35,942 bases of DNA from Gammaproteobacteria bacterium. Its GTDB lineage: Bacteria > Pseudomonadota > Gammaproteobacteria > Pseudomonadales > Azotimanducaceae. Of this stretch, positions 8,442 through 16,852 are shown in pieces (the first letter of the stretch is position 1; every line of letters begins with the position of its first letter). A program made the position numbers and the translations under genes. Location of the stretch: assembly GCA_026707905.1 (NCBI GenBank), contig JAPOVY010000140.1, positions 1 through 35,942 on the forward strand, in the 5' to 3' direction. The notes beneath the pieces were generated by a model, which ran no database searches, was not told the origin of the DNA, and saw only the letters and a list, made by a program, of their open reading frames with translations.

Positions 8442-9227
8442 GTGGAATTTAATCGCGTCACGTTGGATTTGAACGAAGGCGTTGCGACGCTAACCTTCAA
8501 TGATCCAGAAGTATTGAATGCGATCGGACCCGCGATGCTGTCTGGAATCCACGATGCGTTGGCTTTCGTTCAATCACCGAACAGCCACGTGCGATGTCTT
8601 CTCATCACAGGGGCGGGAAGAGGATTCTGCTCAGGTGCGAACTTAGCCGGTGACGGTAGTACTAGCGAATCTAATGTAGGCTCGTCGCTTCGATCAGGCT
8701 ATCACCCGCTATTGCTTTCTTTGCGAGATCTGGATATTCCGATCGTGACCGCCGTAAATGGTGCTGCTGCAGGGGTCGGAATGAGTTTCGCGTTGATCGG
8801 CGATATCGTTTGTGCATCAGAGAAAGCTTTCTTCTTGCAGGCGTTCGCCAATATAGGTTTGGTGCCAGATGGCGGTGCGACATTTATGCTGCCGCGTCTT
8901 ATTGGCTGGTCTAGGGCGGTCGAGTTGTCATTGCTCGCGGAGCGTCTACCAGCTGAACAAGCGCTTGAATGGGGTCTGATTAATCGTGTTTACGACGACA
9001 ATGAGGCTCTGATGGTAGGCGCAGAGGAGATCGCTCGAAAGCTAGCGGCGGGACCCAAGTCTTTAGGCATGATTCGAAAGATGTACTGGGATACTTGGCA
9101 CAACGCGTACGAACAGCAACTGGACCTTGAAGCGCGTATGCAAGCAAGCGCTGGTGCGACCGCGGATTCCGCAGAAGGACGCGCCGCGTTCCTCGAAAAA
9201 CGACAACCAAATTTCAAAGGCTTGTGA
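8442..9227 (+). CDS. enoyl-CoA hydratase/isomerase family protein, PaaG-like
   Basis: 261-residue crotonase-fold protein. The oxyanion-hole regions are GFCSGANL (61-68) and NGAAAGVGM (106-114). The segment VPDGGATFMLPRLIGWSRAVELSLLAERLPAEQALEWG follows PaaG-type isomerases: D143 sits where PaaG/ECI isomerases use Asp, E161 matches the second crotonase glutamate, and the first crotonase glutamate (144 in rat) is missing. An isomerase on an acyl-CoA is therefore more likely than a classical hydratase. The start is GTG at 8442, with AGGA at 8429-8432. Its stop overlaps the next gene's GTG by 4 bases (GTGA), so the two are translationally coupled. Confidence 0.9.
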   Translation: MEFNRVTLDLNEGVATLTFNDPEVLNAIGPAMLSGIHDALAFVQSPNSHVRCLLITGAGRGFCSGANLAGDGSTSESNVGSSLRSGYHPLLLSLRDLDIPIVTAVNGAAAGVGMSFALIGDIVCASEKAFFLQAFANIGLVPDGGATFMLPRLIGWSRAVELSLLAERLPAEQALEWGLINRVYDDNEALMVGAEEIARKLAAGPKSLGMIRKMYWDTWHNAYEQQLDLEARMQASAGATADSAEGRAAFLEKRQPNFKGL

Positions 9228-10000
9228 AGATTGATCTAAGCGATCGTGTCGCTCTAGTTTCGGGAGGCGGTCGAGGTATTGGGAAGGCAATTTCGACCAC
9301 GCTTGCGTCTTACGGCGCCACGGTGGTGGTGAACTACCGAGTTGATGTTCGGGCGGCACAAGCGACCGTCAATGAAATCCGAGACGCAGGTAGTGACGCA
9401 GTTGCGATTCAAGCAGACGTCTCAAGCTTCGAGGAAGTTAGCGAGCTCGTCAAACAAGCTGAAGAGATGTATTCAGCAATTGGGATTTTGATAAACAACG
9501 CGGGTTTACCAAGTCGTGGTTTGTCAGTTGCGGATACTGATCCACGAGAGTTGCAGCGTGTCATGAATACGCAAGCGAATGGTGCTCACTACCTAAGCAA
9601 GTTGGTTATTCCTAAGATGAGGGAATTACATCGAGGCGACATCGTGATGATCTCAAGTGCCGCAACGAAAGACTTCTCGGCAAAAGGTGCACCCTACAGT
9701 ATGTCGAAAGCAGCGCTCGAAGCTTTGGCTGCAACGCTATATAAGGAGGAACGTGAGAACGGAATTCGAGTCAATACCGTCGCACCAGGACTTGTGGAAA
9801 CGGAGATGGGACGCCGATTCGTTCGCGCTAGTACTGGAATCGTGAATATGCGTGATCTCGATGGACGAATGCCGTTCGGCCACGTGTGTCAGCCTCAAGA
9901 TATCGCTGACCTGATTGCGTTTTTGGTGTCTGATGCAAACGTTTACATCACGGGTGAAAAAATCTACTGCGACGGCGGCGGCGAGATCAGTACCTATTAA
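9224..10000 (+). CDS. short-chain dehydrogenase/reductase, FabG-like
   Basis: 258-residue classical SDR that oxidises or reduces a hydroxy/keto-acyl group with NAD(P). Motifs: GGGRGIG cofactor loop (14-20), NNAG (91-94), catalytic Ser in MISSAA (144/145), YSMSK (Y158, K162), and C-terminal ITGEKIYCDGGG. GTG start at 9224 overlaps the stop of the PaaG-like gene (GTGA). Together with that gene it gives two consecutive steps of a beta-oxidation-like route. The substrate chain is not evident. The next 1.28 kb holds no firm gene. Confidence 0.92.
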   Translation: MKIDLSDRVALVSGGGRGIGKAISTTLASYGATVVVNYRVDVRAAQATVNEIRDAGSDAVAIQADVSSFEEVSELVKQAEEMYSAIGILINNAGLPSRGLSVADTDPRELQRVMNTQANGAHYLSKLVIPKMRELHRGDIVMISSAATKDFSAKGAPYSMSKAALEALAATLYKEERENGIRVNTVAPGLVETEMGRRFVRASTGIVNMRDLDGRMPFGHVCQPQDIADLIAFLVSDANVYITGEKIYCDGGGEISTY

Positions 10001-10282
10001 CCTCTAGTATCGCCGCTCCTAAAAACCTGATGTGTTTTGACCCATGTTCAGGATTCTGTCGTTTTATTAGCTCATGATCGTTTAGAAGTGATCTGAGTGG
10101 ACAGTGTAGGTTTGAAATGGACCTTTGCCTATTCTGACATTCATTGCTCTCGTGCCGGAGAACGGTGCGTCCAATGCACTTATTGGATCGGCGCCTTCGC
10201 ACAGGGATCGGTTCAAAATTTCGATTCCGATCGAGCGGCCATTCAGAGATGTATCACCGTACCGATGGCTCTATCCTGCATG

Positions 10283-10987
10283 CTAAGCACGATGATCTTT
10301 CTCGACGAGTCGATACACCTTTGAGCGACTGTGTGGATCGGAGGGATCACCGTTTTCAGGAACGAGATAGTGCGAGCTAACGGGTCGCTCTGTACGTTCT
10401 GTTAATAGGCGTAAGGAATTCTCGAAATACTCGGTCGCAAAGTGAAAAATGAGATAGTCGACGCGCATGCGTTGATTTTCGGATGTGACGTCGATATAGT
10501 GCAACGGAGGTGGATATACAGAAACGATGTGCAGCGAGCTACCGGTAGCACGCTTGGACCAAATCTCTGATGACAAGGTGTTTGAGATAGAAACGCCGGG
10601 GCATTCACTTCCTAAACGAATGTGGAGCGCGTCACGGCACTGAATTCAGACAGGACCACGTGCGATGGCAAGCGAGCAACGTAGGCAACGTTTTCGGTTG
10701 CATCGAGTTATGCAAGGTTGTTCGCGACACGCCTCCGTCGCACGATTTAGAACGTCTGTTGGCGAAAACAGACACCGAAATCTATTGCCGACTATTTCTT
10801 GAGTCTCAAGATCCGCGAGAATTTCAGGAAATGAATCAAAACCGCGAGAGCATCCGCCGACCGATACGATAACAGACTTCGCATCGCGTCCGTTCGCCCA
10901 CCGAAAGAAACGATGTCTGCCTGCAAGTTCCTCGGCCGCGTGCGGTGCGGTCCTCGAAAGACCCCTTGACTTCCGTTGCGTAGCCAA
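10283..10987 (-). pseudogene. possible decayed gene: 235-codon frame interrupted by one TGA
   Basis: On the minus strand the same reading frame is open from 10987 to 10283 except for a single TGA at 10646-10648. The downstream 121 codons read like real protein (for example GSSLHIVSVYPPPLHYIDV and MRVDYLIFHFATEYFENSL). The upstream half is rich in Arg and Cys and less convincing. I do not recognise the family. It could be a gene with a nonsense mutation, a shorter real gene starting inside the second half (TTG at 10576), or chance. Confidence 0.3.
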
Positions 10988-11044
10988 GAGACTAGATGGC
11001 TTGATTTACGTACACCGAACATAGAAGAGAACGAGGGTACGACG

Positions 11045-11221
11045 ATGGTCCGATATGAACTAAAAACCCCGTTCAATACGGACTCGGCGCCGCCTCTCAC
11101 GGACCCAAAACTAGAGGGACTGGAATGGACCATAAGTGTGCTACCAAACAGATCTAAGCGGTCTGCTGCCGATGCGATGCTGTCCTCGGTAACTTACACC
11201 GCTAGCCTCTACTTAGGCTGA
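11045..11221 (+). CDS. small hypothetical ORF (58 aa)
   Basis: Starts with MVRYELKTPFNTDSAPP and is preceded by GAGGG (11033-11037) at 7-base spacing, which is better than most starts in this gap. No signal peptide, membrane segment or known domain. It ends 59 bases before the converging phosphatase gene. It could equally be chance in a gene-poor stretch. Confidence 0.25.
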   Translation: MVRYELKTPFNTDSAPPLTDPKLEGLEWTISVLPNRSKRSAADAMLSSVTYTASLYLG

Positions 11222-11279
11222 ACACTCTCGATTCGATTCTACGAAATATCAAGAAATCTTCTAGATTGAGATCTCCGCT

Positions 11280-11834
11280 TCAGACGATCAGCGTTGCGCA
11301 TCTGCCAGGCCCAGACCCGCGTACGTCACTCTCATGAAGTCGAGGTACGACGTACTCTGCATCGGATTGCCAATTTGCCGGCCCCATTTCCTTTAATGCG
11401 TGGTTTAACTTCCCGTTCAACCCGAGTATTGAGTCGGCGAGAGACACGATTCGTCGGTTTGGCCATGCATAGGGAGCCGCTCTTCGTAAGTCCATTACGG
11501 ATCGGCGCGGATCGTTGGTTTTTAGTACGTGCGCGATTAGCCCAACCGCGGTTGATCGGCTAACGCCGGCCATGCAATGAATCAATAGACCAGTGTGAGT
11601 ATCCCAAGAGTGGAGGAACTCGATCAGCTCAGCGATGTGCTCAGATTGCGGCACAGTATGCCCTGGTCGCGATTCGACGATGTCATCCACTCTGCATCGA
11701 TGATGACGATCTGAACTAATTTCAGGCGGCGTAGGGGGTTGTGCCTCGGCATTGATGACCGAGACAAGATCTCGTACGTCGAATTGCCTTACAAGCTTCG
11801 GCATAGAAGCGAGACCGGAAATGTAAATCGGCAT
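11280..11834 (-). CDS. dual-specificity / tyrosine-type protein phosphatase
   Basis: 184-residue cysteine-dependent phosphatase. The signature HCMAGVSRST (86-95) is HCxxGxxR(S/T), with nucleophile C87 and phosphate-binding R93; RVDDI near residue 49 offers the general-acid aspartate. The second half (DLRRAAPYAWPNRRIVSLADSIL) fits bacterial DSP-like phosphatases, which carry a similar R-x3-P-x-PN motif. Likely cytoplasmic: no signal peptide. GGAGG lies 4 bases upstream of the ATG on the minus strand. It stands alone between a gene-poor region and the divergent lhr; the target is unknown. Confidence 0.88.
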   Translation of the reverse strand: MPIYISGLASMPKLVRQFDVRDLVSVINAEAQPPTPPEISSDRHHRCRVDDIVESRPGHTVPQSEHIAELIEFLHSWDTHTGLLIHCMAGVSRSTAVGLIAHVLKTNDPRRSVMDLRRAAPYAWPNRRIVSLADSILGLNGKLNHALKEMGPANWQSDAEYVVPRLHESDVRGSGPGRCATLIV

Positions 11835-12227
11835 CTATCCTCCGATTTCTGCTTAAATTATGGTGTTAAGTGGTGTAATAAACATAGTACAGGCTACGTT
11901 TTCAAAACTCACTCCGGTAGGTAATTACTGTCGAATCCTGCGTAAGCCGAGCAGTCAAACCAGAACGTACCGGATCGTGCGAAGGAGAATGGTAAAGGTA
12001 AAGATCGATTAGATTAGAGAGGTGCTACCAAGAGGAAAATCAGTTCGGACACAATTTGTTCGATGACCCGAGTTAGCTGGCGACTAGATAAGCGAAACCA
12101 GTGAAATGTGAATAAGAGCCAGTTGATGTTCTACAATCTCGTGGTCCATCCGGGCGTTTTTAAGCAAGAGCATCGCGGCCGCAAACTAACCCTCGAAGCG
12201 TTCATTGAGGTCCTAATCATTTAGACC
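11835..12227. other. 393-base divergent region upstream of lhr
   Basis: Lies between the divergent phosphatase and lhr starts. The phosphatase ribosome site is at its left edge. I see no strong promoter, terminator or RNA; the only structured item is a 32-codon frame directly in front of lhr (12126-12224), entered separately. Confidence 0.5.
12126..12224 (+). CDS. possible 32-aa leader peptide or gene fragment before lhr
   Basis: ATG at 12126 and TAG at 12222-12224, ending 3 bases before the ATG of lhr. Residues include VVHPGVFKQEHRGRKLTLEA, which look protein-like; AAGAG lies a few bases upstream. It could be a short coupled leader, the tail of a lost gene, or chance. No family recognised. 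Confidence 0.25.
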   Translation: MFYNLVVHPGVFKQEHRGRKLTLEAFIEVLII

Positions 12228-15200
12228 ATGTCACAGAACGCTTTAGCCACATTCCACCCTCAGCTGCGGGATTGGTTTCGCGACGCGTTCGAAGAGCCTA
12301 CTGAGGTGCAGTCCGCGAGCTGGCCACGCATCCGGAAAGGCGAGCATTTATTAATCACTGCGCCGACAGGTAGTGGTAAAACGCTTACGGCGTTTCTAGC
12401 CGCGATCGACTCGTTCATAACAGGTGAATTACCGTTGGGTCGAACGTCGGTACTCTATGTATCGCCGCTAAAGGCACTTAATAACGACATTCAGCGTAAC
12501 TTACAGGGACCGCTCGCGGCATTACGTGGTCGATTTGAGGACGCAGGCGCTGTATGGCCTGATATTCGCACAGCCGTCAGAAGCGGCGACACGCCTCAAA
12601 ACGAGAGACAACGAATGCTGCGCAAACGCCCGGAAATTCTCATTACAACGCCTGAGAGTCTCGCTCTTCTACTCACGTCCGCACGTTCGACGCAGATGCT
12701 GGCAACCGTCCAAACTGTGATTTTGGATGAGATTCACGCCGTTCTAGACAGTCGACGCGGCGCACATCTGATGGTGTCGCTGGAACGTCTTGTTGAAGTC
12801 GCGGGCGAAGTTCAGCGGATTGCTCTGTCGGCAACCATCAATCCACTGGAGGATGTCGCGCGTTATGTAGGTGGTATCGATTTGGATAGGCGTCCACGGC
12901 AAGTCGGTATCGTGCAGACAGCAATTAAGAAGAAGATCGACTTGCAGGTTCGTTTTCCGCCTTCAGTACGCGACCTTGCAGAGACTGGCGAATCGGTTTG
13001 GCCGGCGATGATCGAGGAACTTAGTCAGCATTTGCAAAACAACGAATCGACTCTGATTTTCTCAGAGTCCCGTCGTCAGTGCGAACGGACGACGTATTTA
13101 CTAAATGAACAATCGGAAGAGACGGTTGCGTACGCACACCATGGGTCGCTATCCCGCGAGATTCGTGCCGAAGTCGAATCACGTTTAAAGAAAGGGGAAC
13201 TAAAAGGCATCGTCGCGACGAGCTCGTTGGAGCTCGGGATCGATATCGGTGAGTTAGATGAGGTGCTTCTCCTAAGGGCTCCTGATTCCGTTGCGGCGGC
13301 GATGCAACGGATTGGTCGTGCCGGTCACAATGTCGGTGATGTCAGTCGAGCCACGTTCTATCCGATGTTTGCACGTGATTTCCTTGATGTCGCCGTGATC
13401 GCGAAAGCCGTCGAGGAATCCGATATCGAGCCGGTAGCGATCCTCGAAGAACCGTTGGATTTGCTCGCGCAGACGCTCGTGTCGATGGTGGCGTCGGATG
13501 AATGGCAAGTTGACGACATCTTCGATGTCGTAACGCGCGCGGCACCTTATCGAACCCTCTCACGTCGGTTATTTGATCTTGTTGTAGAGATGCTCACTGG
13601 GAAGTACGAGCGCACACGACTTCGAGATCTTCGACCTCGTGTCGCGTTGGACGAGGAGACCCAGACGTTGTCGATCCGCAAAGGTGCGTTAATGGCGCTC
13701 TACGCTAACGGCGGGACGATTCCAGATCGCGGTTACTACAAGATGAAGCACGCTGACACGAACGTCGTGATCGGCGAACTGGACGAAGAATTCGTTTGGG
13801 AATCATCGAAAGGTGAGCAGTTCGCATTCGGCACACAGCAATGGGTCGTTACTGACATCACGCACAACGATGTATATGTGCGTGCATCGAGCTCAAATGA
13901 AGCGCTCCCGCCGTTCTACAAGTCCGAGTTCATCAATCGAAGTTTCTATTTTTCGAAGCAGGTTGCTGAGTTTTTAGAGCAAGCGAATCGCGCGCTTGAA
14001 CGAAATCAAGAGAACCTGATCGTTTCAGACCTACGTAACAGAGGATTCGATGAGTACGCAGCAGAAGAGCTCGTTCGTTACTTGTCCGAGCAACGTGAAG
14101 CGACGGGTTGTGATCTACCGCATTCGAAGCATTTGGTTGCTGAGGTCATTGAAGCAGGACCGGGCGGATACACATCGAGTGGTCACGCCCATCAATTGAT
14201 CCTTCATACGGGCTGGGGTGGGAAAGTAAATCGACCGATAGCGTTGTGCCTCGAAGCTGCTTGGGAGGAGCAGTTTGCCACCGTACCTGATATCGTCGTA
14301 GATAACCAGGTCATCGCAATTCAAATGAAGCAAGACGTCAGCGTTGCTGAGATCATCAACATGCTGTCTCCTGACGATCTGTTGCCAAAAATTCGCCGAT
14401 CATTGGAGAAATCCGGATTCTTTGGTGCGCGTTTTCGGGAATGCGCAGGTCGTGCGTTACTGCTATCGAAGCAACGTTTCGATCGTCGAATGCCCCTATG
14501 GCTAACGAGAATGCAAGCGAAAGACTTGCTGAATTCGATATCAGGCTACGACGATTTTCCGATTCTGCTTGAGACTTGGCGATCGTGTTTCCGGGATGAA
14601 TTCGATATCGACGCGACCCGCCAAGTCTTAGGCGAGTTGGAATCTGGCAAGATTACGATTAGCGAATGCAAGAGCGAGATTCCCAGTCCATTTGCGGCAA
14701 CGCTCGCTCACGATCAACTTAATCGCTATGTCTACGCTGATGATCAACCTGTAGGTGGTGGACGGGCATCTTCACTTAGCGACGAACTGATCGCGCATGC
14801 ATTACGTGATGCAGCGTTGCGTCCTGCTATTTCGCAATCGGTCATTGAACGCTTCGAAGCGAAACTACAAAGACGGGAGCCCGGTTACGCGCCGACGAGT
14901 GAGAGCGAACTAATCGAGTGGGTGAAAGAGCGCGTTTGGATTCGAGAATCGGAGTGGTTCGATGACACCGTTGTTCCCGATGCCATCGAAGCGGTCACCA
15001 AAGGTGATTCAATCTGGTATGCGCATACGAGCAGCATTAGGTTAGTCGAGTCAGATGAGATCACTGCGATCACCAACGCGATGCAGTTTTATGGACCGCA
15101 TTCGCACGCGGAGTGGCTGAATCTTCTTCCACTACCGGCAGAAAACATCTCGATTGCGCTTGAGGATTTGATCTCGACAGGTTCGTTGGTCCCAGATGTC

Positions 15201-16487
15201 AGTGTTGAAGATAGTGCGGAACTATGCATCTGCGACGAGCGAAACCTATCGACCTTACTGAGATTTCAACGCGTCTTTAGCCGACCCACCGTCAACGCGC
15301 AGTCCGCTCGACTGTTACCGAATTTCCTTGCGACATGGCATCAATTTGGTCGTGAACGCACCGAGAACACGATGCTTGACGTTTTGGAACGGCTACAAGG
15401 GTTTGTTGCGCCAGTACGAGTGTGGCTTGATGGTCTTTGGCGTCCCCGAGTCGGGGCTAATGACCTAAGCCAGCTGTCCACGATCTGCGAACGTTTCGGG
15501 GTGAACTGGCGAGGTCGAGGCAAACAACGGATTGCATTAGGGATCGAAGCCGATTTTGATGACCGTTCGAGTCCAAAGGGGGATGAAACGATCATCGAGG
15601 ATTCGTTTCGCGATCCATTAGGTAGTTACACCTACTTACAGTTGCACCAAGCGTCGAAGCTGAACATAGAGGACTTCAACGAGAAATTCTGGACCGCGGT
15701 GTGGGACGGCACGATAACAAGTGACGCGATCACTGCACTCGCTCATGCGGATGAGACCGGTTATAGCGTACAAGGGGCGATGGTTGCTCAGATTCAACGT
15801 TCTCGTGTCAGATTACGAAGTCGTATGCGATCGGAACGTCCTATGGGGATGTGGCGCCGAGTGGTAGTTCCAACTAAGTCAGATGATGAGCTTGAACGAC
15901 TCGAAGACGCAAAGGAACGTGTTCGGACATTGATCGGAAGGTACGGTCTCTTGTGTAGAGAGCTCTGTAATCGCGAAGGTGGTCAGTATCGATGGTCACA
16001 ACTGTTCCGCGGTGTGCGCATGATGGAACTGTCTGGTGAACTGGTGTCGGGGTTATTTTTCGAGGAGTTGAGCGGACCTCAATTTTTGCAACCCACCGCC
16101 TTAGATACATTTCTCAATCATGCTGATAGTCCAATCGCCTTTTGGGTCAACTCTTACGATCCAGTCGCACCATGCGGTCTCGGACTTAAATGGGAGGACC
16201 TACCTACTCGCAATGTAGGAAATATGCTCGCTTTCAGTGAAGGCGAGTTGGTCGTCACGAGTCGAAGCTACGGCAAACAGCTTGAATTCCTTGTACCTGA
16301 AGACGATGAGCGACTCGACGAGATATGTCGTTCAATGCACCTAGCTATCACTAACCGAGCCCGTATGACGATAAGCACTATAAATAGCTCTCGAGCGCTT
16401 GAAAGCCCGTATCTGCAGGTGCTAGGTCGTCACATGCAAATCCAACGTGGTGTACAAGACGTATACATAGACGCGATGATCAGATGA
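12228..16487 (+). CDS. lhr: Lhr-type large DEAD/DEAH helicase
   Basis: 1419-residue ATP-dependent 3'-5' helicase of the Lhr family, linked to DNA repair. Walker A APTGSGKT at 45-52, DEIH box at 167-170, SAT at 201-203, motif IV-like TLIFSESRRQCE, and motif VI QRIGRAGH at 360-367. These two RecA domains are followed by the winged-helix and Lhr-core domains, then a long C-terminal region (from about 850) of tandem winged helices, including GRYGLLCRE...FRGVRMMELSGELVSGLFFEELSGPQF. Full-length Lhr (E. coli 1538 aa) carries this extension, which has DNA glycosylase activity in E. coli; Lhr-Core-only homologs lack it. Alone on its strand, with a convergent small membrane protein 60 bases downstream. 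Confidence 0.95.
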   Translation: MSQNALATFHPQLRDWFRDAFEEPTEVQSASWPRIRKGEHLLITAPTGSGKTLTAFLAAIDSFITGELPLGRTSVLYVSPLKALNNDIQRNLQGPLAALRGRFEDAGAVWPDIRTAVRSGDTPQNERQRMLRKRPEILITTPESLALLLTSARSTQMLATVQTVILDEIHAVLDSRRGAHLMVSLERLVEVAGEVQRIALSATINPLEDVARYVGGIDLDRRPRQVGIVQTAIKKKIDLQVRFPPSVRDLAETGESVWPAMIEELSQHLQNNESTLIFSESRRQCERTTYLLNEQSEETVAYAHHGSLSREIRAEVESRLKKGELKGIVATSSLELGIDIGELDEVLLLRAPDSVAAAMQRIGRAGHNVGDVSRATFYPMFARDFLDVAVIAKAVEESDIEPVAILEEPLDLLAQTLVSMVASDEWQVDDIFDVVTRAAPYRTLSRRLFDLVVEMLTGKYERTRLRDLRPRVALDEETQTLSIRKGALMALYANGGTIPDRGYYKMKHADTNVVIGELDEEFVWESSKGEQFAFGTQQWVVTDITHNDVYVRASSSNEALPPFYKSEFINRSFYFSKQVAEFLEQANRALERNQENLIVSDLRNRGFDEYAAEELVRYLSEQREATGCDLPHSKHLVAEVIEAGPGGYTSSGHAHQLILHTGWGGKVNRPIALCLEAAWEEQFATVPDIVVDNQVIAIQMKQDVSVAEIINMLSPDDLLPKIRRSLEKSGFFGARFRECAGRALLLSKQRFDRRMPLWLTRMQAKDLLNSISGYDDFPILLETWRSCFRDEFDIDATRQVLGELESGKITISECKSEIPSPFAATLAHDQLNRYVYADDQPVGGGRASSLSDELIAHALRDAALRPAISQSVIERFEAKLQRREPGYAPTSESELIEWVKERVWIRESEWFDDTVVPDAIEAVTKGDSIWYAHTSSIRLVESDEITAITNAMQFYGPHSHAEWLNLLPLPAENISIALEDLISTGSLVPDVSVEDSAELCICDERNLSTLLRFQRVFSRPTVNAQSARLLPNFLATWHQFGRERTENTMLDVLERLQGFVAPVRVWLDGLWRPRVGANDLSQLSTICERFGVNWRGRGKQRIALGIEADFDDRSSPKGDETIIEDSFRDPLGSYTYLQLHQASKLNIEDFNEKFWTAVWDGTITSDAITALAHADETGYSVQGAMVAQIQRSRVRLRSRMRSERPMGMWRRVVVPTKSDDELERLEDAKERVRTLIGRYGLLCRELCNREGGQYRWSQLFRGVRMMELSGELVSGLFFEELSGPQFLQPTALDTFLNHADSPIAFWVNSYDPVAPCGLGLKWEDLPTRNVGNMLAFSEGELVVTSRSYGKQLEFLVPEDDERLDEICRSMHLAITNRARMTISTINSSRALESPYLQVLGRHMQIQRGVQDVYIDAMIR

Positions 16488-16547
16488 TCTCAAGTGTTTC
16501 ACAGTACGACTGATTGAATGATCGGTTTTAGTGCTTCCTGAGCAAAT

Positions 16548-16811
16548 TTAGAGTGTTCCACCTTTGGTCACATTTAACAATAGAACGAACATACCCATGG
16601 CTATTCCGGTTAGAGTTGCTAGGAGGCGTACGCCAGCTTGTGCCGTCGCATAGACCCATCGAGGCTTCCCTTCGTCAGTCTCTGCGCTCAAACTTCTTGC
16701 GAGCAAGCGTAGTCCGATTGAGTTAACGCTTAACCAGACCACAAATCCAACGAACAGTGCAATAAAAACATCGATTCTGTCGATATCTTGAGCGAACTCA
16801 GCGAGATTCAT
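16548..16811 (-). CDS. small two-helix membrane protein
   Basis: 87 residues with two hydrophobic segments, about 14-37 (VFIALFVGFVVWLSVNSIGL) and 59-79 (GVRLLATLTGIAMGMFVLLL), separated by a charged loop containing ETDEGKPRW. I do not recognise a family. It starts 41 bases after the stop of the 16853-18208 gene on the same strand, so they may be co-transcribed. No strong ribosome site. It is short, but the clean membrane topology supports a real gene. Confidence 0.65.
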   Translation of the reverse strand: MNLAEFAQDIDRIDVFIALFVGFVVWLSVNSIGLRLLARSLSAETDEGKPRWVYATAQAGVRLLATLTGIAMGMFVLLLNVTKGGTL

Positions 16812-16852
16812 CTGAGTAGTCGTAGCCGATGGACCTTTCGGTCAGACGTGAA

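Larger units (their letters stand above)
10001..11279. other. 1.28-kb gene-poor region between the SDR and phosphatase genes
   Basis: No gene is recognised here with confidence. Open frames overlap on both strands: minus 10283-10987 with one internal stop (entered as a possible pseudogene), plus 10591-10872, plus 10097-10324, and a small plus-strand frame 11045-11221. None shows a domain I know. The stretch may be a graveyard of decayed genes between two functional units, or non-coding. Confidence 0.5.

Noticed and set aside
10283-10645. Cysteine-dioxygenase remnant, suggested by SLH...VYPPPL
   Set aside because: The upstream sequence lacks the cupin histidine motifs, so the similarity is too short to support a call.
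10646-10648. TGA as a selenocysteine codon in the 10283-10987 frame
   Set aside because: No selenoprotein motif around it, no sign of an adjacent SECIS hairpin that I could support, and the upstream half of the frame is itself doubtful.
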